Positions 33,921-42,895 are shown, counted from the first letter of the stretch. The stretch is 64,000 nt of DNA from Oscillospiraceae bacterium (GCA_020025595.1 JAHHRV010000008.1:1-64000), one strand, 5' to 3'. Notes: a model not told the origin generated them from the letters alone. Numbers and translations are program-made.

Positions 33921-34621
33921 TAATCGTCGTTTCTTCTGCCGAAAATCATGATCAGGCGCAGCAGCTGTGCCAGAGAAACCGCAGTAGCCGCAACATAGGT
34001 CAGTGCAGCAGCCGTCAGTGTTTTCTTTGCACCGCGATATTCTTCCGTGGTCAGCAGCTCGCCGTTCTGAATTGCTGCCAGAGCCCGTCTGCTGGCATCA
34101 AACTCCACAGGCAATGTGACCAGCTGGAACACCAGGGAAAGGCCGAAGCAAGCGATGCCCACATACACCAGGTTGTAGTAGAGGTGCCCCAGTCCGGACA
34201 TCAGCATACCCAGCAGAATCAAAGGCATTGCAATTTTGGAACCGAAATTGGTGATTGGAATTACCGCCGCACGAAGCTTGATGGGCGCATAGCCCACAGC
34301 ATACTGCACCGCATGGCCTGCTTCGTGGCAGGCAACGCCAATGGCAGCTGTAGAAGTATTGGAATATACATCATCCGACAGTCGGATTGCATTGCTTCTG
34401 GGGTCATAGTGATCCGTCAGACTGCCTGCGACCCGCTCGATTCTCACACCTCTGACACCGTTGGCAGCCATAACACGCTGAGCAGCTTCTGCTCCCGTCA
34501 GGCCCCTGCGGGAATACTGTTTGGAATAGCGGCGGAATGTTGAATTCACATTGCTGCTTGCCCACAGAGAAAGTATGATACACGGCAGCAGAATGGTCAT
34601 ATAAGTCCAGTCGATATACAA
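33920..34621 (-). CDS. yugP: Membrane zinc metallopeptidase YugP family
   Basis: This 233-residue membrane protein belongs to the PF04298 zinc peptidase family. An N-terminal anchor helix is followed by a periplasm-like or cytoplasmic segment with the catalytic HEAGH motif (about residue 99-103, in ACHEAGHAVQYA) and three more hydrophobic helices; the PVEFDASRRAL segment supplies the further zinc ligand. Substrates are unknown. The ATG at 34621 is preceded by AGGAGGATTTCAATTG. It is monocistronic, divergent from the PAP2 gene. Confidence 0.93.
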   Translation of the reverse strand: MYIDWTYMTILLPCIILSLWASSNVNSTFRRYSKQYSRRGLTGAEAAQRVMAANGVRGVRIERVAGSLTDHYDPRSNAIRLSDDVYSNTSTAAIGVACHEAGHAVQYAVGYAPIKLRAAVIPITNFGSKIAMPLILLGMLMSGLGHLYYNLVYVGIACFGLSLVFQLVTLPVEFDASRRALAAIQNGELLTTEEYRGAKKTLTAAALTYVAATAVSLAQLLRLIMIFGRRNDD

Positions 34622-34683
34622 TTGAAATCCTCCTCTTTTCGTATCTTTACCTACTATAATGGATTGGATCTGTACTTTTCCAC

Positions 34684-34712
34684 ATTATAACCCGATTCCG
34701 TCAAAAAGGCAA
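34684..34712 (-). promoter_or_regulatory. yugP promoter
   Basis: Minus strand -35 TTGCCT (34707-34712) and -10 TATAAT (34684-34689), 17-bp spacer. Confidence 0.55.
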
Positions 34713-34748
34713 TACAGGTCAATGTTTGTTTACATTCTATTGATCTTC

Positions 34749-34776
34749 TTTACAATTTGTTTGTTTCTGGTATAAT
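34749..34776 (+). promoter_or_regulatory. Promoter of the PAP2 gene
   Basis: -35 TTTACA (34749-34754) and -10 TATAAT (34771-34776), 16-bp spacer, 45 bases before the start codon. Confidence 0.65.
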
Positions 34777-34821
34777 ATTGGGGTCTGAATAGTGTTTATC
34801 CGGATAGAATGGAGGTTCTAA

Positions 34822-35739
34822 ATGAGTTTTCTATATCTGTTAGAAAAAATACGCTGTCCTGTGCTGGACACCCTCATGCAGCTCATCACCGAATTCGGCG
34901 GTGAACTGATTTTTTTACTGGTCGCACTGATTCTGTTCTGGTGTGTCAATAAACGCCAGGGCTATTACCTGATGGCAGTTGGATTCGTGGGTACGATTTT
35001 CAACCAGTTCCTGAAGATTGCCTGTCAAATCCCCCGCCCGTGGGTTCGCGATCCCAATTTCACCATTGTCGAGTCCGCCAGAGCAGGCGCTTCCGGCTAC
35101 TCCTTCCCCAGCGGTCACAGCCAGAATTCCGTGGGAACCTTTGGTGCCATTGCCATGTGCAGTCGCCGGAAGTGGATTCGCATTGGGTGTATTGTGATTG
35201 CCGTGCTCGTCCCCTTCTCCCGGATGTATCTGGGCGTTCACACCCCTGCCGATGTTCTGGTAGGTTCCGGAATGGCGCTGGCGCTTCTGTTCCTTTTGAA
35301 GCCCGTCTGCTTCAAAAAGGATGGCGCATATATTCCCGCGCTGTTTGCTGTCATGGTGGCACTTGCCGTCGGGTTCCTTGCATACACCGAGCTCTATCCC
35401 TTCGCTTCCGATGTTGATCAGGCCAATCTGAATTCCGCCATTAAAAATGCATATACCTTAATGGGTGCGCTGCTGGGTATGCTGGTCGTATACTATGTGG
35501 ATGAAAAGATCCTGCAGTTTCCGACCCAGGCCGTGTGGTATGCCCAGATTGCAAAAGTCGTATTCGGACTGATTTTTGTTCTGCTGGTAAAAAGCGGTCT
35601 GAAAGCCCCGCTGAATGCCCTCTTTAACGGCCACATGGTCGCCCGCACCGTTCGCTATTTCCTTGTTGTCATCAGCGCCGGTGTCATCTGGCCCATGAGC
35701 TTTTCCCGGTTCTCCATGCTCGGGCAGCAGCGGAAATAG
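34822..35739 (+). CDS. PAP2-family membrane phosphatase
   Basis: This 305-residue membrane protein has the three PAP2 motifs: K...RP (KIACQIPRP, about residues 66-74), PSGH (PSGHSQ) and SRxxxGVHxxxD (SRMYLGVHTPAD). Such enzymes remove phosphate from lipid phosphates such as undecaprenyl pyrophosphate or phosphatidic acid on the outer membrane face. About six to eight helices are seen. The extra C-terminal helices make it longer than the minimal family. The ATG at 34822 follows GGAGGTTCTAA. nrdG follows on the same strand after 74 bases. Confidence 0.92.
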   Translation: MSFLYLLEKIRCPVLDTLMQLITEFGGELIFLLVALILFWCVNKRQGYYLMAVGFVGTIFNQFLKIACQIPRPWVRDPNFTIVESARAGASGYSFPSGHSQNSVGTFGAIAMCSRRKWIRIGCIVIAVLVPFSRMYLGVHTPADVLVGSGMALALLFLLKPVCFKKDGAYIPALFAVMVALAVGFLAYTELYPFASDVDQANLNSAIKNAYTLMGALLGMLVVYYVDEKILQFPTQAVWYAQIAKVVFGLIFVLLVKSGLKAPLNALFNGHMVARTVRYFLVVISAGVIWPMSFSRFSMLGQQRK

Positions 35740-35813
35740 AATATTTTGCTTTGATATGACCTCATGCTACTGTGATGAGTGGCATCTGTCTGACTATAAA
35801 CAGGAGGAACAAT

Positions 35814-36365
35814 ATGTATTACGCAACCATCAAGCCGCGAGACATTGCAAACGGCCCCGGTGTCCGGGTCAGTCTGTTTGTTTCCGGCTGCAATCATCAC
35901 TGTAAAAACTGCTTTAACGAAGAGGCCTGGGATTTTCACTTCGGTGAACCTTTCACCCAGCAGACCATCGATCACATCATTGATCTGATGCGTCCCAGCT
36001 TTGTAAAAGGCATTACCTTACTGGGCGGCGAGCCCTTTGACCCCAAAAATCAGGAGGCCGTGGTAGAGTTGCTGCGCCAGATCAAACGGGAGCTGCCTGA
36101 TAAGTCCATCTGGGCATTCACGGGCTACCTGCTGGACCGGGATATTCTGCCCGGAAAACTGGGAGATCCCGCCATCACCGACGAATACATCCACTATCTG
36201 GATGTATTGGTGGACGGCCCGTTTATCGAAGAAAAGAAAAATCTGTCTCTGCGTTTCCGCGGCAGCGAAAACCAGCGGATCATTGACATGAAGAAGACCC
36301 TTGCTTCAGGAGAAATTGTTCTCTGGGAAGATTGGCAGGGCGAAGCAAAAGGATTGAAAGGATAA
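35814..36365 (+). CDS. nrdG: Anaerobic ribonucleotide reductase activase
   Basis: This 183-residue radical-SAM protein makes the glycyl radical on NrdD. The SAM/[4Fe-4S] motif is the CxxxCxxC in SGCNHHCKNC (about residue 27-34), followed by LLGGEPF. The length is typical. The ATG at 35814 follows AGGAGG; the frame is open upstream but lacks a ribosome site. It is unusual that nrdD is not adjacent but lies 12 kb away across the integrated element. dut starts 6 bases downstream, so nrdG and dut form a nucleotide-metabolism operon. Confidence 0.95.
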   Translation: MYYATIKPRDIANGPGVRVSLFVSGCNHHCKNCFNEEAWDFHFGEPFTQQTIDHIIDLMRPSFVKGITLLGGEPFDPKNQEAVVELLRQIKRELPDKSIWAFTGYLLDRDILPGKLGDPAITDEYIHYLDVLVDGPFIEEKKNLSLRFRGSENQRIIDMKKTLASGEIVLWEDWQGEAKGLKG

Positions 36366-36371
36366 CACAAT

Positions 36372-36800
36372 ATGAATGTAAAGTTTCTGCGCCCCGGCGC
36401 AATCATGCCTACCTATGGCACTGAATTTTCTGCCGGTGCAGATCTGTATGCATGCATCGACGAGCCCATTACCATCCAGCCCGGCGAAACAAAATCTATC
36501 CCCATCGGAATTGCTGTGGAGATTCCCGTGGGCTACGCCGGTCTTGTGTATGCCCGCAGCGGCATGGCCTGCAAGCGGGGCTTGGCTCCCGCAAACAAGG
36601 TCGGTGTCGTAGACAGTGATTACCGTGGCGAACTGCTGGTCATGCTCCACAACCACGGACAGCAGCCCCAGACTGTGAACTCCGGTGATCGGGTTGCGCA
36701 GATGGTCATCACTCCGGTGCTGACTCCCACTTTCACCCTTGTGGACGAACTGACAGATACCACACGAGGCACCGGCGGATTCGGTTCCACCGGCAAATAA
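36372..36800 (+). CDS. dut: dUTP diphosphatase
   Basis: This 142-residue trimeric-type dUTPase splits dUTP to dUMP and pyrophosphate. All five motifs can be read: AGADLYA, ARSG, GVVDSDYRGE (with the catalytic Asp), RVAQMVI and the C-terminal RGTGGFGSTG that closes over the active site. It starts 6 bases after nrdG, whose product supports dNTP synthesis, so co-expression makes sense. A terminator follows. Confidence 0.97.
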   Translation: MNVKFLRPGAIMPTYGTEFSAGADLYACIDEPITIQPGETKSIPIGIAVEIPVGYAGLVYARSGMACKRGLAPANKVGVVDSDYRGELLVMLHNHGQQPQTVNSGDRVAQMVITPVLTPTFTLVDELTDTTRGTGGFGSTGK

Positions 36801-36815
36801 ACAGATGATAAAAAG

Positions 36816-36858
36816 ACGCTGGATGCGGCAGTTAAGCAACTGATGCATCCAGCGTTTT
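36816..36858 (+). terminator. Terminator after nrdG-dut
   Basis: An 11-bp stem (ACGCTGGATGC/GCATCCAGCGT) is followed by TTTT. Bases 36859-36946 after it hold nothing recognised. Confidence 0.75.
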
Positions 36859-36946
36859 CCTATATTCCATTCTCAGCCTTACTCCAGCAGATAACAGCAG
36901 ATATAGGCTATGGTATTGGGGCCATCCGGGAGCCTGCACTCATCTG

Positions 36947-37912
36947 TTACAAATGCCTTGACCGATACAGGAAGGTCACAATCTGACCACGGTCGCACCT
37001 TTGATTGGGACTGAATATGCCATTTTCAGTTCCCGTTGTTACCCCAAAATCTGCTGCCCATAGCACTGCATCATAGTAATACGCTCTGGGCCTGACATCA
37101 GCAAACGCATTTCGTCCGCTGTGCCCGGGTTTTCCCTTCACCCTGTACAGGAAAGTAACTACCTGGGCACGGGTACACCTGTCTTTGGGACTGAAATGTG
37201 ATGCATCCACTCCGTTTGTTACTCCGGCATGGTATGCCCATAGCACCGCTTTCGCGAAGAAATCTCTGCCCCGAACATCCACAAACGGATTGGCACTGGA
37301 TGCTGGTTCCGGGCAGCCAACGGCACGCCAGAGGAAAGTCACCATCTCTCCCCGACTGCAGGTGTGATATGGCGCAAAATGCATCATATCAATTCCGTTG
37401 GTAATCTTATTGTTCGCCGCCCACAGAACACTGTCATAAAAATAATCCTTTGGCTTTACATCCACAAAGGGATTGGTCAGCCTCGGTGTGGTTTTCTGAT
37501 AAGTGTCTCCACAATTCAGACAGGTGTAGGTAATCCGTCCCATTGCTGTAGTCGTCGGTTCTTTGGTTAACACGCCCTGATTATAGCGATGCCCGACCGG
37601 TGCAACGGAGCGCACTTCATAAAAACCACACCTGCTGCATTTTCTTTGCTCTGTTCCGCAGGTTGTGCAGCCGGGTTTTACGACCAGCCGCCAACCTGAA
37701 ATATCGTGCCCCAGTGGAGCAGTACTATAAACATTCTTTAGCGCACCGCAGTAAATGCATCGCTCCTCATGCACTCCGGGAGATACACACCCTGCGGGAA
37801 TTTCATAAACTTTGTACACATGATTGCATTCAGCTGAAACACGCACACACAGACAAATCACGCATAAAAACAGACAGAATGCAACTGCAAAATATTTCTC
37901 TTTCTTCTTCAT
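36947..37912 (-). CDS. SLH-domain cell-surface protein
   Basis: This 321-residue secreted protein has a signal peptide (1-27), then Cys/His-rich repeats (about 29-145) with CxxCG ribbons (C52-C55, C82-C85, C92-C95, C131-C134), then three SLH domains (149-199, 209-260 and 269-320). SLH domains bind pyruvylated secondary wall polysaccharide; the CsaB part of the fusion at 53-55 kb probably makes that ligand. The ribbons resemble the Cys/His segment of the sialidase (residues 1947-2007). It has no catalytic domain and may be a surface adaptor. No promoter was picked. Confidence 0.9.
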   Translation of the reverse strand: MKKKEKYFAVAFCLFLCVICLCVRVSAECNHVYKVYEIPAGCVSPGVHEERCIYCGALKNVYSTAPLGHDISGWRLVVKPGCTTCGTEQRKCSRCGFYEVRSVAPVGHRYNQGVLTKEPTTTAMGRITYTCLNCGDTYQKTTPRLTNPFVDVKPKDYFYDSVLWAANNKITNGIDMMHFAPYHTCSRGEMVTFLWRAVGCPEPASSANPFVDVRGRDFFAKAVLWAYHAGVTNGVDASHFSPKDRCTRAQVVTFLYRVKGKPGHSGRNAFADVRPRAYYYDAVLWAADFGVTTGTENGIFSPNQRCDRGQIVTFLYRSRHL

Positions 37913-37961
37913 TTTTGACTTGCTTTCTCGTTTTTTATTGTATTCTATTCCAGATTGCAGC

Positions 37962-39542
37962 TCAGCCCTGCATCATCTGGGCTATGACTGCCTCCGCAGC
38001 CATCATGCCATCCACAGCCGCCGACATGATTCCACCTGCATAACCAGCGCCTTCTCCTGCAGGATACAGGCCCTTCACTTCCGACATTCTGTCTTCGCCC
38101 CGCAGGATTCGCACAGGAGATGAGCTTCTGGTTTCCGGGCCGGTCAGCACCGCATCCGGATTTGCAAATCCGCACAGACGACCGTCCAGATTTTGAATAC
38201 CCTGAGCCAGTGCATCGGTAATTTTCGGCGGCAGGACCTCGTGCAGGTCACACCAGTGCACACCGGGCTGATAGGTGGGCATCACGCTTTGAGCGCCGGA
38301 GCTTGCTGTGTGGGCCAGGAAATCCGCCACTGTCTGAGCAGGTGCCTGATAGCCGCCGGCAACCTGGAATGCCCGCTGTTCAATTTCTCTCTGCCACTGA
38401 ACGCCGCCCAATGCGCCCGGATACGGGAAATCCGCAGGGTTTACCGTCACCAGCAGTGCCGCATTTGCGTTTTCGCCATCCCGGTCTGCATAGCTCATAC
38501 CGTTTGTTACAACACCGCCCTCTTCTGAGGCCGCTGCAACCACATAGCCGCCGGGACACATACAGAATGTGTACACCGTGGCATCATCCAAATGACTGAC
38601 CAGCTTGTAGTCAGCCGGAGGCAACGCCGGATTCTCGCAGCCATACTGGGCCATATTGATGGCTGACTGCTTATGCTCGATCCGGACGCCCATGGAAAAG
38701 GGCTTGGCTTCCATAGGAATGCCCATCTCCTGCAGCATATGGAAGGTGTCTCTTGCACTGTGACCGATTGCAAAGATGACCTGCTCTGCATCGATCTGAG
38801 TGCCGTCAGAAAGCGTCACACCGGATATTGCTCCGTCTTTCACATTCAGCCCCGTCACATGGGCACCGAAACGCACCTCACCGCCCAGAGAAATAATCTT
38901 ATTGCGGATGCACTGCACCACATTCAGCAGCACATCGGTTCCCACATGAGGCTTTGCATCATAGAGAATGTTGTCCCGGGCACCGGCTTCCACAAATTGC
39001 TCCAGAATCCAGCCGATTCTGGGATTGTTGACTCCGGTATTGAGCTTTCCGTCGGAAAATGTTCCCGCTCCGCCTTCGCCGAACTGAACATTGCTGTTGG
39101 GATCAAGCTCCCCTGTTTTCCAGAAATGCTCTACCTTTGCGTGGCGCGTTGCGGCATCCTCGCCTCTTTCCAGAATCAGCGGACGGCAGCCTGCCATAGC
39201 AAGCACAAGACCTGCAAACATACCCGCCGGGCCAAATCCCACCACCACAGGGCGCTTTGCATTCGGATTGGTCATCTGCTGAACCTTATAGTGGAACCAC
39301 GGTGCAATCGAAGCCTTTTTGCAGCCGGACTTCTTCAGGATCTTCTCCTCGTTACCGTCTACCTTTACATCGATGGTATAGCTTATGCGCACATTCGGCT
39401 TTTTCCGGGCATCGATGGATTTTTTTACAATCTTCACCTGACGCACAACGCTGTTGGAAACCCGCAGCATTTTTGCCGCCTCATAGGTCAGCTGGCTGAC
39501 CGAATGGGCAGGCGCCATGTTAATATCTCGAATTCGTATCAT
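37962..39542 (-). CDS. FAD-dependent dehydrogenase (COG2509 type)
   Basis: This 526-residue flavoprotein has an N-terminal RNA-binding-like small domain (about 1-85, MIRIRDINM start), the FAD Rossmann motif GFGPAGMFAG at about residue 98-107, NVQFGEGGAGTFSDGKL, and a C-terminal FAD segment GLYPAGEGAGYAGGI. It is widespread in Clostridia; its substrate is not known. The ATG at 39542 follows AAAGGAAG and overlaps the upstream flavoprotein stop by 4 bases, so the two are translationally coupled. The frame is open upstream only because of that overlap. Confidence 0.87.
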   Translation of the reverse strand: MIRIRDINMAPAHSVSQLTYEAAKMLRVSNSVVRQVKIVKKSIDARKKPNVRISYTIDVKVDGNEEKILKKSGCKKASIAPWFHYKVQQMTNPNAKRPVVVGFGPAGMFAGLVLAMAGCRPLILERGEDAATRHAKVEHFWKTGELDPNSNVQFGEGGAGTFSDGKLNTGVNNPRIGWILEQFVEAGARDNILYDAKPHVGTDVLLNVVQCIRNKIISLGGEVRFGAHVTGLNVKDGAISGVTLSDGTQIDAEQVIFAIGHSARDTFHMLQEMGIPMEAKPFSMGVRIEHKQSAINMAQYGCENPALPPADYKLVSHLDDATVYTFCMCPGGYVVAAASEEGGVVTNGMSYADRDGENANAALLVTVNPADFPYPGALGGVQWQREIEQRAFQVAGGYQAPAQTVADFLAHTASSGAQSVMPTYQPGVHWCDLHEVLPPKITDALAQGIQNLDGRLCGFANPDAVLTGPETRSSSPVRILRGEDRMSEVKGLYPAGEGAGYAGGIMSAAVDGMMAAEAVIAQMMQG

Positions 39543-40753
39543 ATTTCTTCCTTTCCGGCACTGAGGCCCGCCAGCCTGCCGGAACTCCAAGCCCACTGCA
39601 GGTTGTATCCGCCGCAATCTCCGTCCACGTCCAGCACTTCACCGCAGGCGTAAAGTCCCGGAATCAGCTTGCTCTGCATGGTTGTGCAGTCAAATTCATC
39701 TGTCACAATGCCGCCGGCTGTTACCTGCGCAGAGTCCATACCCAGCGGCTCTTTCAGTTCTACACGGAAGTCCTTCACCGTTTCGCACACTTGGCGAATC
39801 TGGCTGTCCATCATTTCACTCAGAGGGAATCTGCCCCGCACATCTGCCGCCTGGGTCAATACCCGTCCCAGACGGTTGTGAAGGATTCCGGTGAGCAGAT
39901 CATCTGTGGTGAGGGCCGTATCCTTCCGGCGAATCAGCTCCTCCTGCAGGGATTCCATGCTGATATCCGGCAGGAAATCCAGTCTGCACTCCCAAAGGCC
40001 GGCAGATGCACAGGCATCTCTGGAAATTTCAAACATCACAGGGCCGGACAGGCCGAAATCCGTAAACTGAATTTCGCCGGTCGATTCCATGTGGAGCCGG
40101 TCATCGCAGTAAATCGCCGCGTGACAGTTGGCACGAACGCCCTTGAGGGCGCTGACTCCGCTCCAGTTGGTCTTGATCTGAACCAGTGTTGGGCGAAGTT
40201 TGGTGCACTTGTGCCCGAAGCTGCGCAGCAGCTTATAGCCGGACATGGTTCCGCCCAGCTTGGTGCCTGCCAGACCGCCGCAGGCAATGATCACCCGATC
40301 CGCACTTAGCGTTTTATCTCTGGCGGACAAAATAAATGTATCCTGCTCCTTTCGGATCTTGGATACTTCAAAATCAGTAATCAGTTCAATATTCGGTCGG
40401 TCCAGTGCAAACCGCAACACATCTACCACAGAATTGGCCTGATCCGAATAGGGATAGACCCGTCCGGAGTCCTCTGTCACGGTAAAAAGTCCCAGCTGAC
40501 GAAACCATGCAAGGGTCTTTTCCGGCGGAAACTGATCGATGGCATACTCCCAGAAGCCCTTCTGGTCGCCGTGATAGCCTCCGTGCAGCGCCTTCTGATT
40601 GGACAGGTTGCATCTTCCGTTTCCTGTGGCCTGTAATTTTCTGCCCACTCGAGCCTGACGCTCCAGAAGCTTTACCTCAACGCCGGGATTTTCTGCTGCT
40701 GCAATCGCCGCAGCCATTCCGGCAGCACCTGCACCGACAATCGCTAAAATCAT
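39539..40753 (-). CDS. HI0933/BaiN-family flavoprotein
   Basis: This 404-residue NAD(P)/FAD oxidoreductase of the HI0933 family begins with the dinucleotide loop GAGAAGMAAA (residues 7-16), has the RVGRKLQATGNGRCNLSN signature and ends with LYACGEVLDVDGDCGGYNLQWA. BaiN, a member of this family, takes part in bile-acid reduction, but most members are uncharacterised, so no such role is claimed. It overlaps the next flavoprotein gene by 4 bases as one operon. Confidence 0.9.
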   Translation of the reverse strand: MILAIVGAGAAGMAAAIAAAENPGVEVKLLERQARVGRKLQATGNGRCNLSNQKALHGGYHGDQKGFWEYAIDQFPPEKTLAWFRQLGLFTVTEDSGRVYPYSDQANSVVDVLRFALDRPNIELITDFEVSKIRKEQDTFILSARDKTLSADRVIIACGGLAGTKLGGTMSGYKLLRSFGHKCTKLRPTLVQIKTNWSGVSALKGVRANCHAAIYCDDRLHMESTGEIQFTDFGLSGPVMFEISRDACASAGLWECRLDFLPDISMESLQEELIRRKDTALTTDDLLTGILHNRLGRVLTQAADVRGRFPLSEMMDSQIRQVCETVKDFRVELKEPLGMDSAQVTAGGIVTDEFDCTTMQSKLIPGLYACGEVLDVDGDCGGYNLQWAWSSGRLAGLSAGKEEI

Positions 40754-40881
40754 TCAGTCACCTGCTTTCTTTTCCATTCCATCCATTATACGATAAAACT
40801 CTGCTTTTCACAAGAAAAACTTCTTTTCATATGGGGAAATATGTGGTACAATGCATAAAGTATCGAATCAGGATGGATATT

Positions 40882-41667
40882 ATGAACCGAAATAATATTG
40901 AAAAAATTGCCCATAATTCAGAAGACCGGATGCTCCTGGCAAAAGTCTGGGACAAGATCAATACCGGCATGTCCAGAAACATTTCTGCAAACTCCTGTTT
41001 TCTTTCCCCTCGGGAGCTGGAAATGACCCGGCTACTTTTCGGAGAGCCGGAGGGATTGCATCGCTTCGGCGGCTATCCGGAGGCAGAGCGACAGATGCTG
41101 TGCTACCTGCCCGAATATCTGTCAGAGGATTCCCTGATGGACGAGGACTCCCCTGTTGTCTGCCTGCGGGCGACCTTCTTTAACGGAGATACCCTCAGCC
41201 ACCGGGATTTTCTGGGTGCCCTGATGGGCGCCGGCGTTGCAAGAGAAACCGTAGGTGATATCTGTGTGGATAAAGGCTCCTGTGATTTCTTTGTTTCCAG
41301 AGAAGTTGCTCCCTACCTGTTATCCAATTTTGACTCCGCCGGCAGGACAAGGCTCCATCTGCAGCAAATTCCGCTGACGGATGCCAATATCCCGGCACCG
41401 GAAATCCGGGAAATCCGGGACACTCTGGCCTCCATTCGTCTGGATGCAGTGATTGGCTCCGGTTTCAAAATCGCAAGAGGCCCTGCATCGGCCTATATCA
41501 GCGCAGGAAAAGTTGCAATCAACGGCCTTCCCTGCACAAAATCAGACAAAACTGTCAGCCCTAACGACACGATCTCCGTCCGGGGACTTGGCAAAATCAA
41601 ACTGGCCCAGGTAAATGGGCAAACCAAAAAAGGAAGAATCAGCGTGGTAATCCACCGCTATGTATGA
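40882..41667 (+). CDS. ylmH: YlmH-type S4 RNA-binding protein
   Basis: This 261-residue protein has the YlmH layout: an alpha/beta N-terminal part (about 1-85), a middle domain and a C-terminal S4 RNA-binding domain (about 180-245, with KIARGPASAYISAGKVAING and DTISVRGLGKI). Relatives bind ribosome or peptidyl-tRNA complexes or act near cell division. In many Firmicutes the gene lies in the sepF-divIVA cluster; here it is alone. The ATG at 40882 follows AGGA by 8 bases; the frame is open upstream but is antisense to the flavoprotein gene there. A small DUF896 gene overlaps its end region. Confidence 0.88.
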   Translation: MNRNNIEKIAHNSEDRMLLAKVWDKINTGMSRNISANSCFLSPRELEMTRLLFGEPEGLHRFGGYPEAERQMLCYLPEYLSEDSLMDEDSPVVCLRATFFNGDTLSHRDFLGALMGAGVARETVGDICVDKGSCDFFVSREVAPYLLSNFDSAGRTRLHLQQIPLTDANIPAPEIREIRDTLASIRLDAVIGSGFKIARGPASAYISAGKVAINGLPCTKSDKTVSPNDTISVRGLGKIKLAQVNGQTKKGRISVVIHRYV

Positions 41668-41677
41668 GGTGAAATGT

Positions 41678-41890
41678 ATGACTATGGATGAAACCATCGC
41701 CAGAATCAACGAACTGGCTAAGAAAGCAAAAACAGAGGAAGGCCTGACACCTGCTGAAACAGCAGAACGGGACAAGCTCCGCCGGGTGTATATCGATGCC
41801 ATGAAGGCAAGCCTTGTGGGTCATCTGGAAAACACTTATCTTGTTGATGAAAACGGCAATAAGCGTAAGCTGGACAAGAAGCGCCGCTAA
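41678..41890 (+). CDS. DUF896 small protein (YnzC-like)
   Basis: This 70-residue, highly charged helical protein matches DUF896/YnzC: MTMDETIARINELAKK at the start, the EGLTPAETAERDKLRRVYID core and a basic tail. YnzC is part of the B. subtilis SOS-linked operon, but the role of most members is unknown. The ATG at 41678 is in frame and lies 8 bases after GAGG (41666-41669), which overlaps the ylmH stop. Confidence 0.85.
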   Translation: MTMDETIARINELAKKAKTEEGLTPAETAERDKLRRVYIDAMKASLVGHLENTYLVDENGNKRKLDKKRR

Positions 41891-41897
41891 CGGACAC

Positions 41898-41926
41898 TTG
41901 ACTTTTGCGAGGGAAAATGGTATATT
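41898..41926 (+). promoter_or_regulatory. tRNA-Ser promoter
   Basis: -35 TTGACT (41898-41903) and -10 TATATT (41921-41926), 17-bp spacer, 12 bases before the tRNA. Confidence 0.75.
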
Positions 41927-41937
41927 ATCCCTCACAT

Positions 41938-42026
41938 GGAGAGATGTCCGAGTGGTTTAAGGAGCTAGTCTTGAAAACTAGTGATCCCGCAAGGGACCGT
42001 GGGTTCGAATCCCACTCTCTCCGCCA
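41938..42026 (+). tRNA. tRNA-Ser(UGA)
   Basis: An 89-base class II tRNA: acceptor GGAGAGA pairs with TCTCTCC, the anticodon loop CTTGAAA gives anticodon TGA (reads UCA), there is a long variable arm (GATCCCGCAAGGGACC region), a normal T loop (GGTTCGAATCC) and an encoded CCA. Its 3' end is duplicated at 48222-48249, showing that it is the target of the integrated element. Confidence 0.97.
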
Positions 42027-42027
42027 A
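42000..42027 (+). repeat. Attachment site, left copy (in tRNA-Ser)
   Basis: The last 27 bases of the tRNA, including CCA, plus the next base match 48222-48249 exactly. The T loop GGTTCGAATCC and acceptor strand are included. Confidence 0.9.
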
Positions 42028-42088
42028 TTGACACCCTTCCCAGGTATTGATACTGGTTCAATACCTGGGAAGGGTGTCAAATATTTTT
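42028..42088 (+). terminator. Element-borne terminator after tRNA-Ser
   Basis: A perfect 23-bp inverted repeat (42028-42050 and 42058-42080) with a 7-base loop is followed by ATATTTTT. Because the element sits right after the tRNA, this terminator belongs to the element; the host's own one is at 48249. Confidence 0.85.
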
Positions 42089-42172
42089 GCGAAGAATTAG
42101 TGCGTAGATGTTTGTTGAGTGGTATTTTAGAGCCTCATGATTGCAATGAATTGCAGTCACACATTGGTTGCT

Positions 42173-42397
42173 TTACCTCTCTCTAGCTGCCGCCGCAATG
42201 TATGCTATGGCGATACCAAGAGCTTCGCTGATTGGTTCGCAAGCTAGCTGCTCCCACCCTTTCAGATAGCATATCTGGTTATCCAGGGCCTGGATAATAT
42301 CAGGGTGATCTTCGCAGTGAGTATCAGCTACTAAGTCCTTCCAATGTGCTATGGTCGCCTTGCCCTTCACAACTTGTAAAATTTCTTGGCAAAACCT
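42173..42397 (-). pseudogene. C-terminal fragment of an unknown protein
   Basis: An open frame of 75 codons from a TAG at 42398 has protein-like content (WKDLVADTHCEDHPDIIQ, WEQLACEP) but no ribosome site; the first GTG is at 42370. It looks like the tail of a longer gene cut by rearrangement. The family was not recognised. It may not be a real gene. Confidence 0.3.
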
Positions 42398-42716
42398 CTA
42401 CGAAGCCTCTTTGGTTTGTTAAGATGTTGTTGTGATAACGATGACATTTGTCACAGACTTTCTCCCGTCTTGCTATTTGCCGTAGCAAGGCGGGACTTTT
42501 TTATCGTCTTGATCGTTTACGCCCTCTGAATCCTCCAGCCAAAAAAGCAGCTCAAAGGCATGGGCAGCACTTTCTCCAATTAAGGCTTACAGTTCCTACT
42601 GCCAGAGGTTTTGTCAGAGGTCATTGGTCTTCATGCATTTGTATTGTTTTATATCTTCATCCGCAGAAAGTCAATATTTTTAACTATCACGGATAAGAAT
42701 AGGATATTTCTTATAG
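42398..42716. other. Element spacer without a gene
   Basis: No convincing coding frame is seen. A plus-strand frame at 42448-42696 lacks a ribosome site and a sensible composition. A small hairpin lies at about 42472-42494. Confidence 0.35.
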
Positions 42717-42741
42717 AAAGCGGAGCGGAATGCTCCGCTTT
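42717..42741. terminator. Terminator after the relE remnant
   Basis: A 10-bp stem (AAAGCGGAGC/GCTCCGCTTT) with a 5-base loop lies 5 bases past the relE remnant; T-rich on both strands. Confidence 0.75.
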
Positions 42742-42745
42742 TGTT

Positions 42746-42895
42746 TTAGAACAAAACTCGCAAATAATCGGTTCTTCCGTCTAAAATCCTGACAATCGTA
42801 ATACATTCATCCTTTAACAGATAGGATTCCAGCCAATGCTCGCAGACCAGGCATCGGTAATCAGACACTGCTTCCGGTGTGTAGACAAGTCTCAT
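42746..42895 (-). pseudogene. RelE/ParE-type toxin with internal deletion
   Basis: This 49-codon frame starts MRLVYTPEAVSDYR, like the first strand and helix of RelE/ParE toxins, and ends ECITIVRILDGRTDYLRVLF, like the last strands. Such toxins are normally about 90-100 residues, so roughly 45 middle residues that carry the helices are missing in frame. Its ATG (42895) overlaps the antitoxin stop by 4 bases, the usual coupling. It is probably a non-toxic remnant. Confidence 0.65.

Noticed and set aside
42448..42696. Plus-strand frame of 82 codons in the element
   Set aside because: No ribosome site, composition not protein-like.
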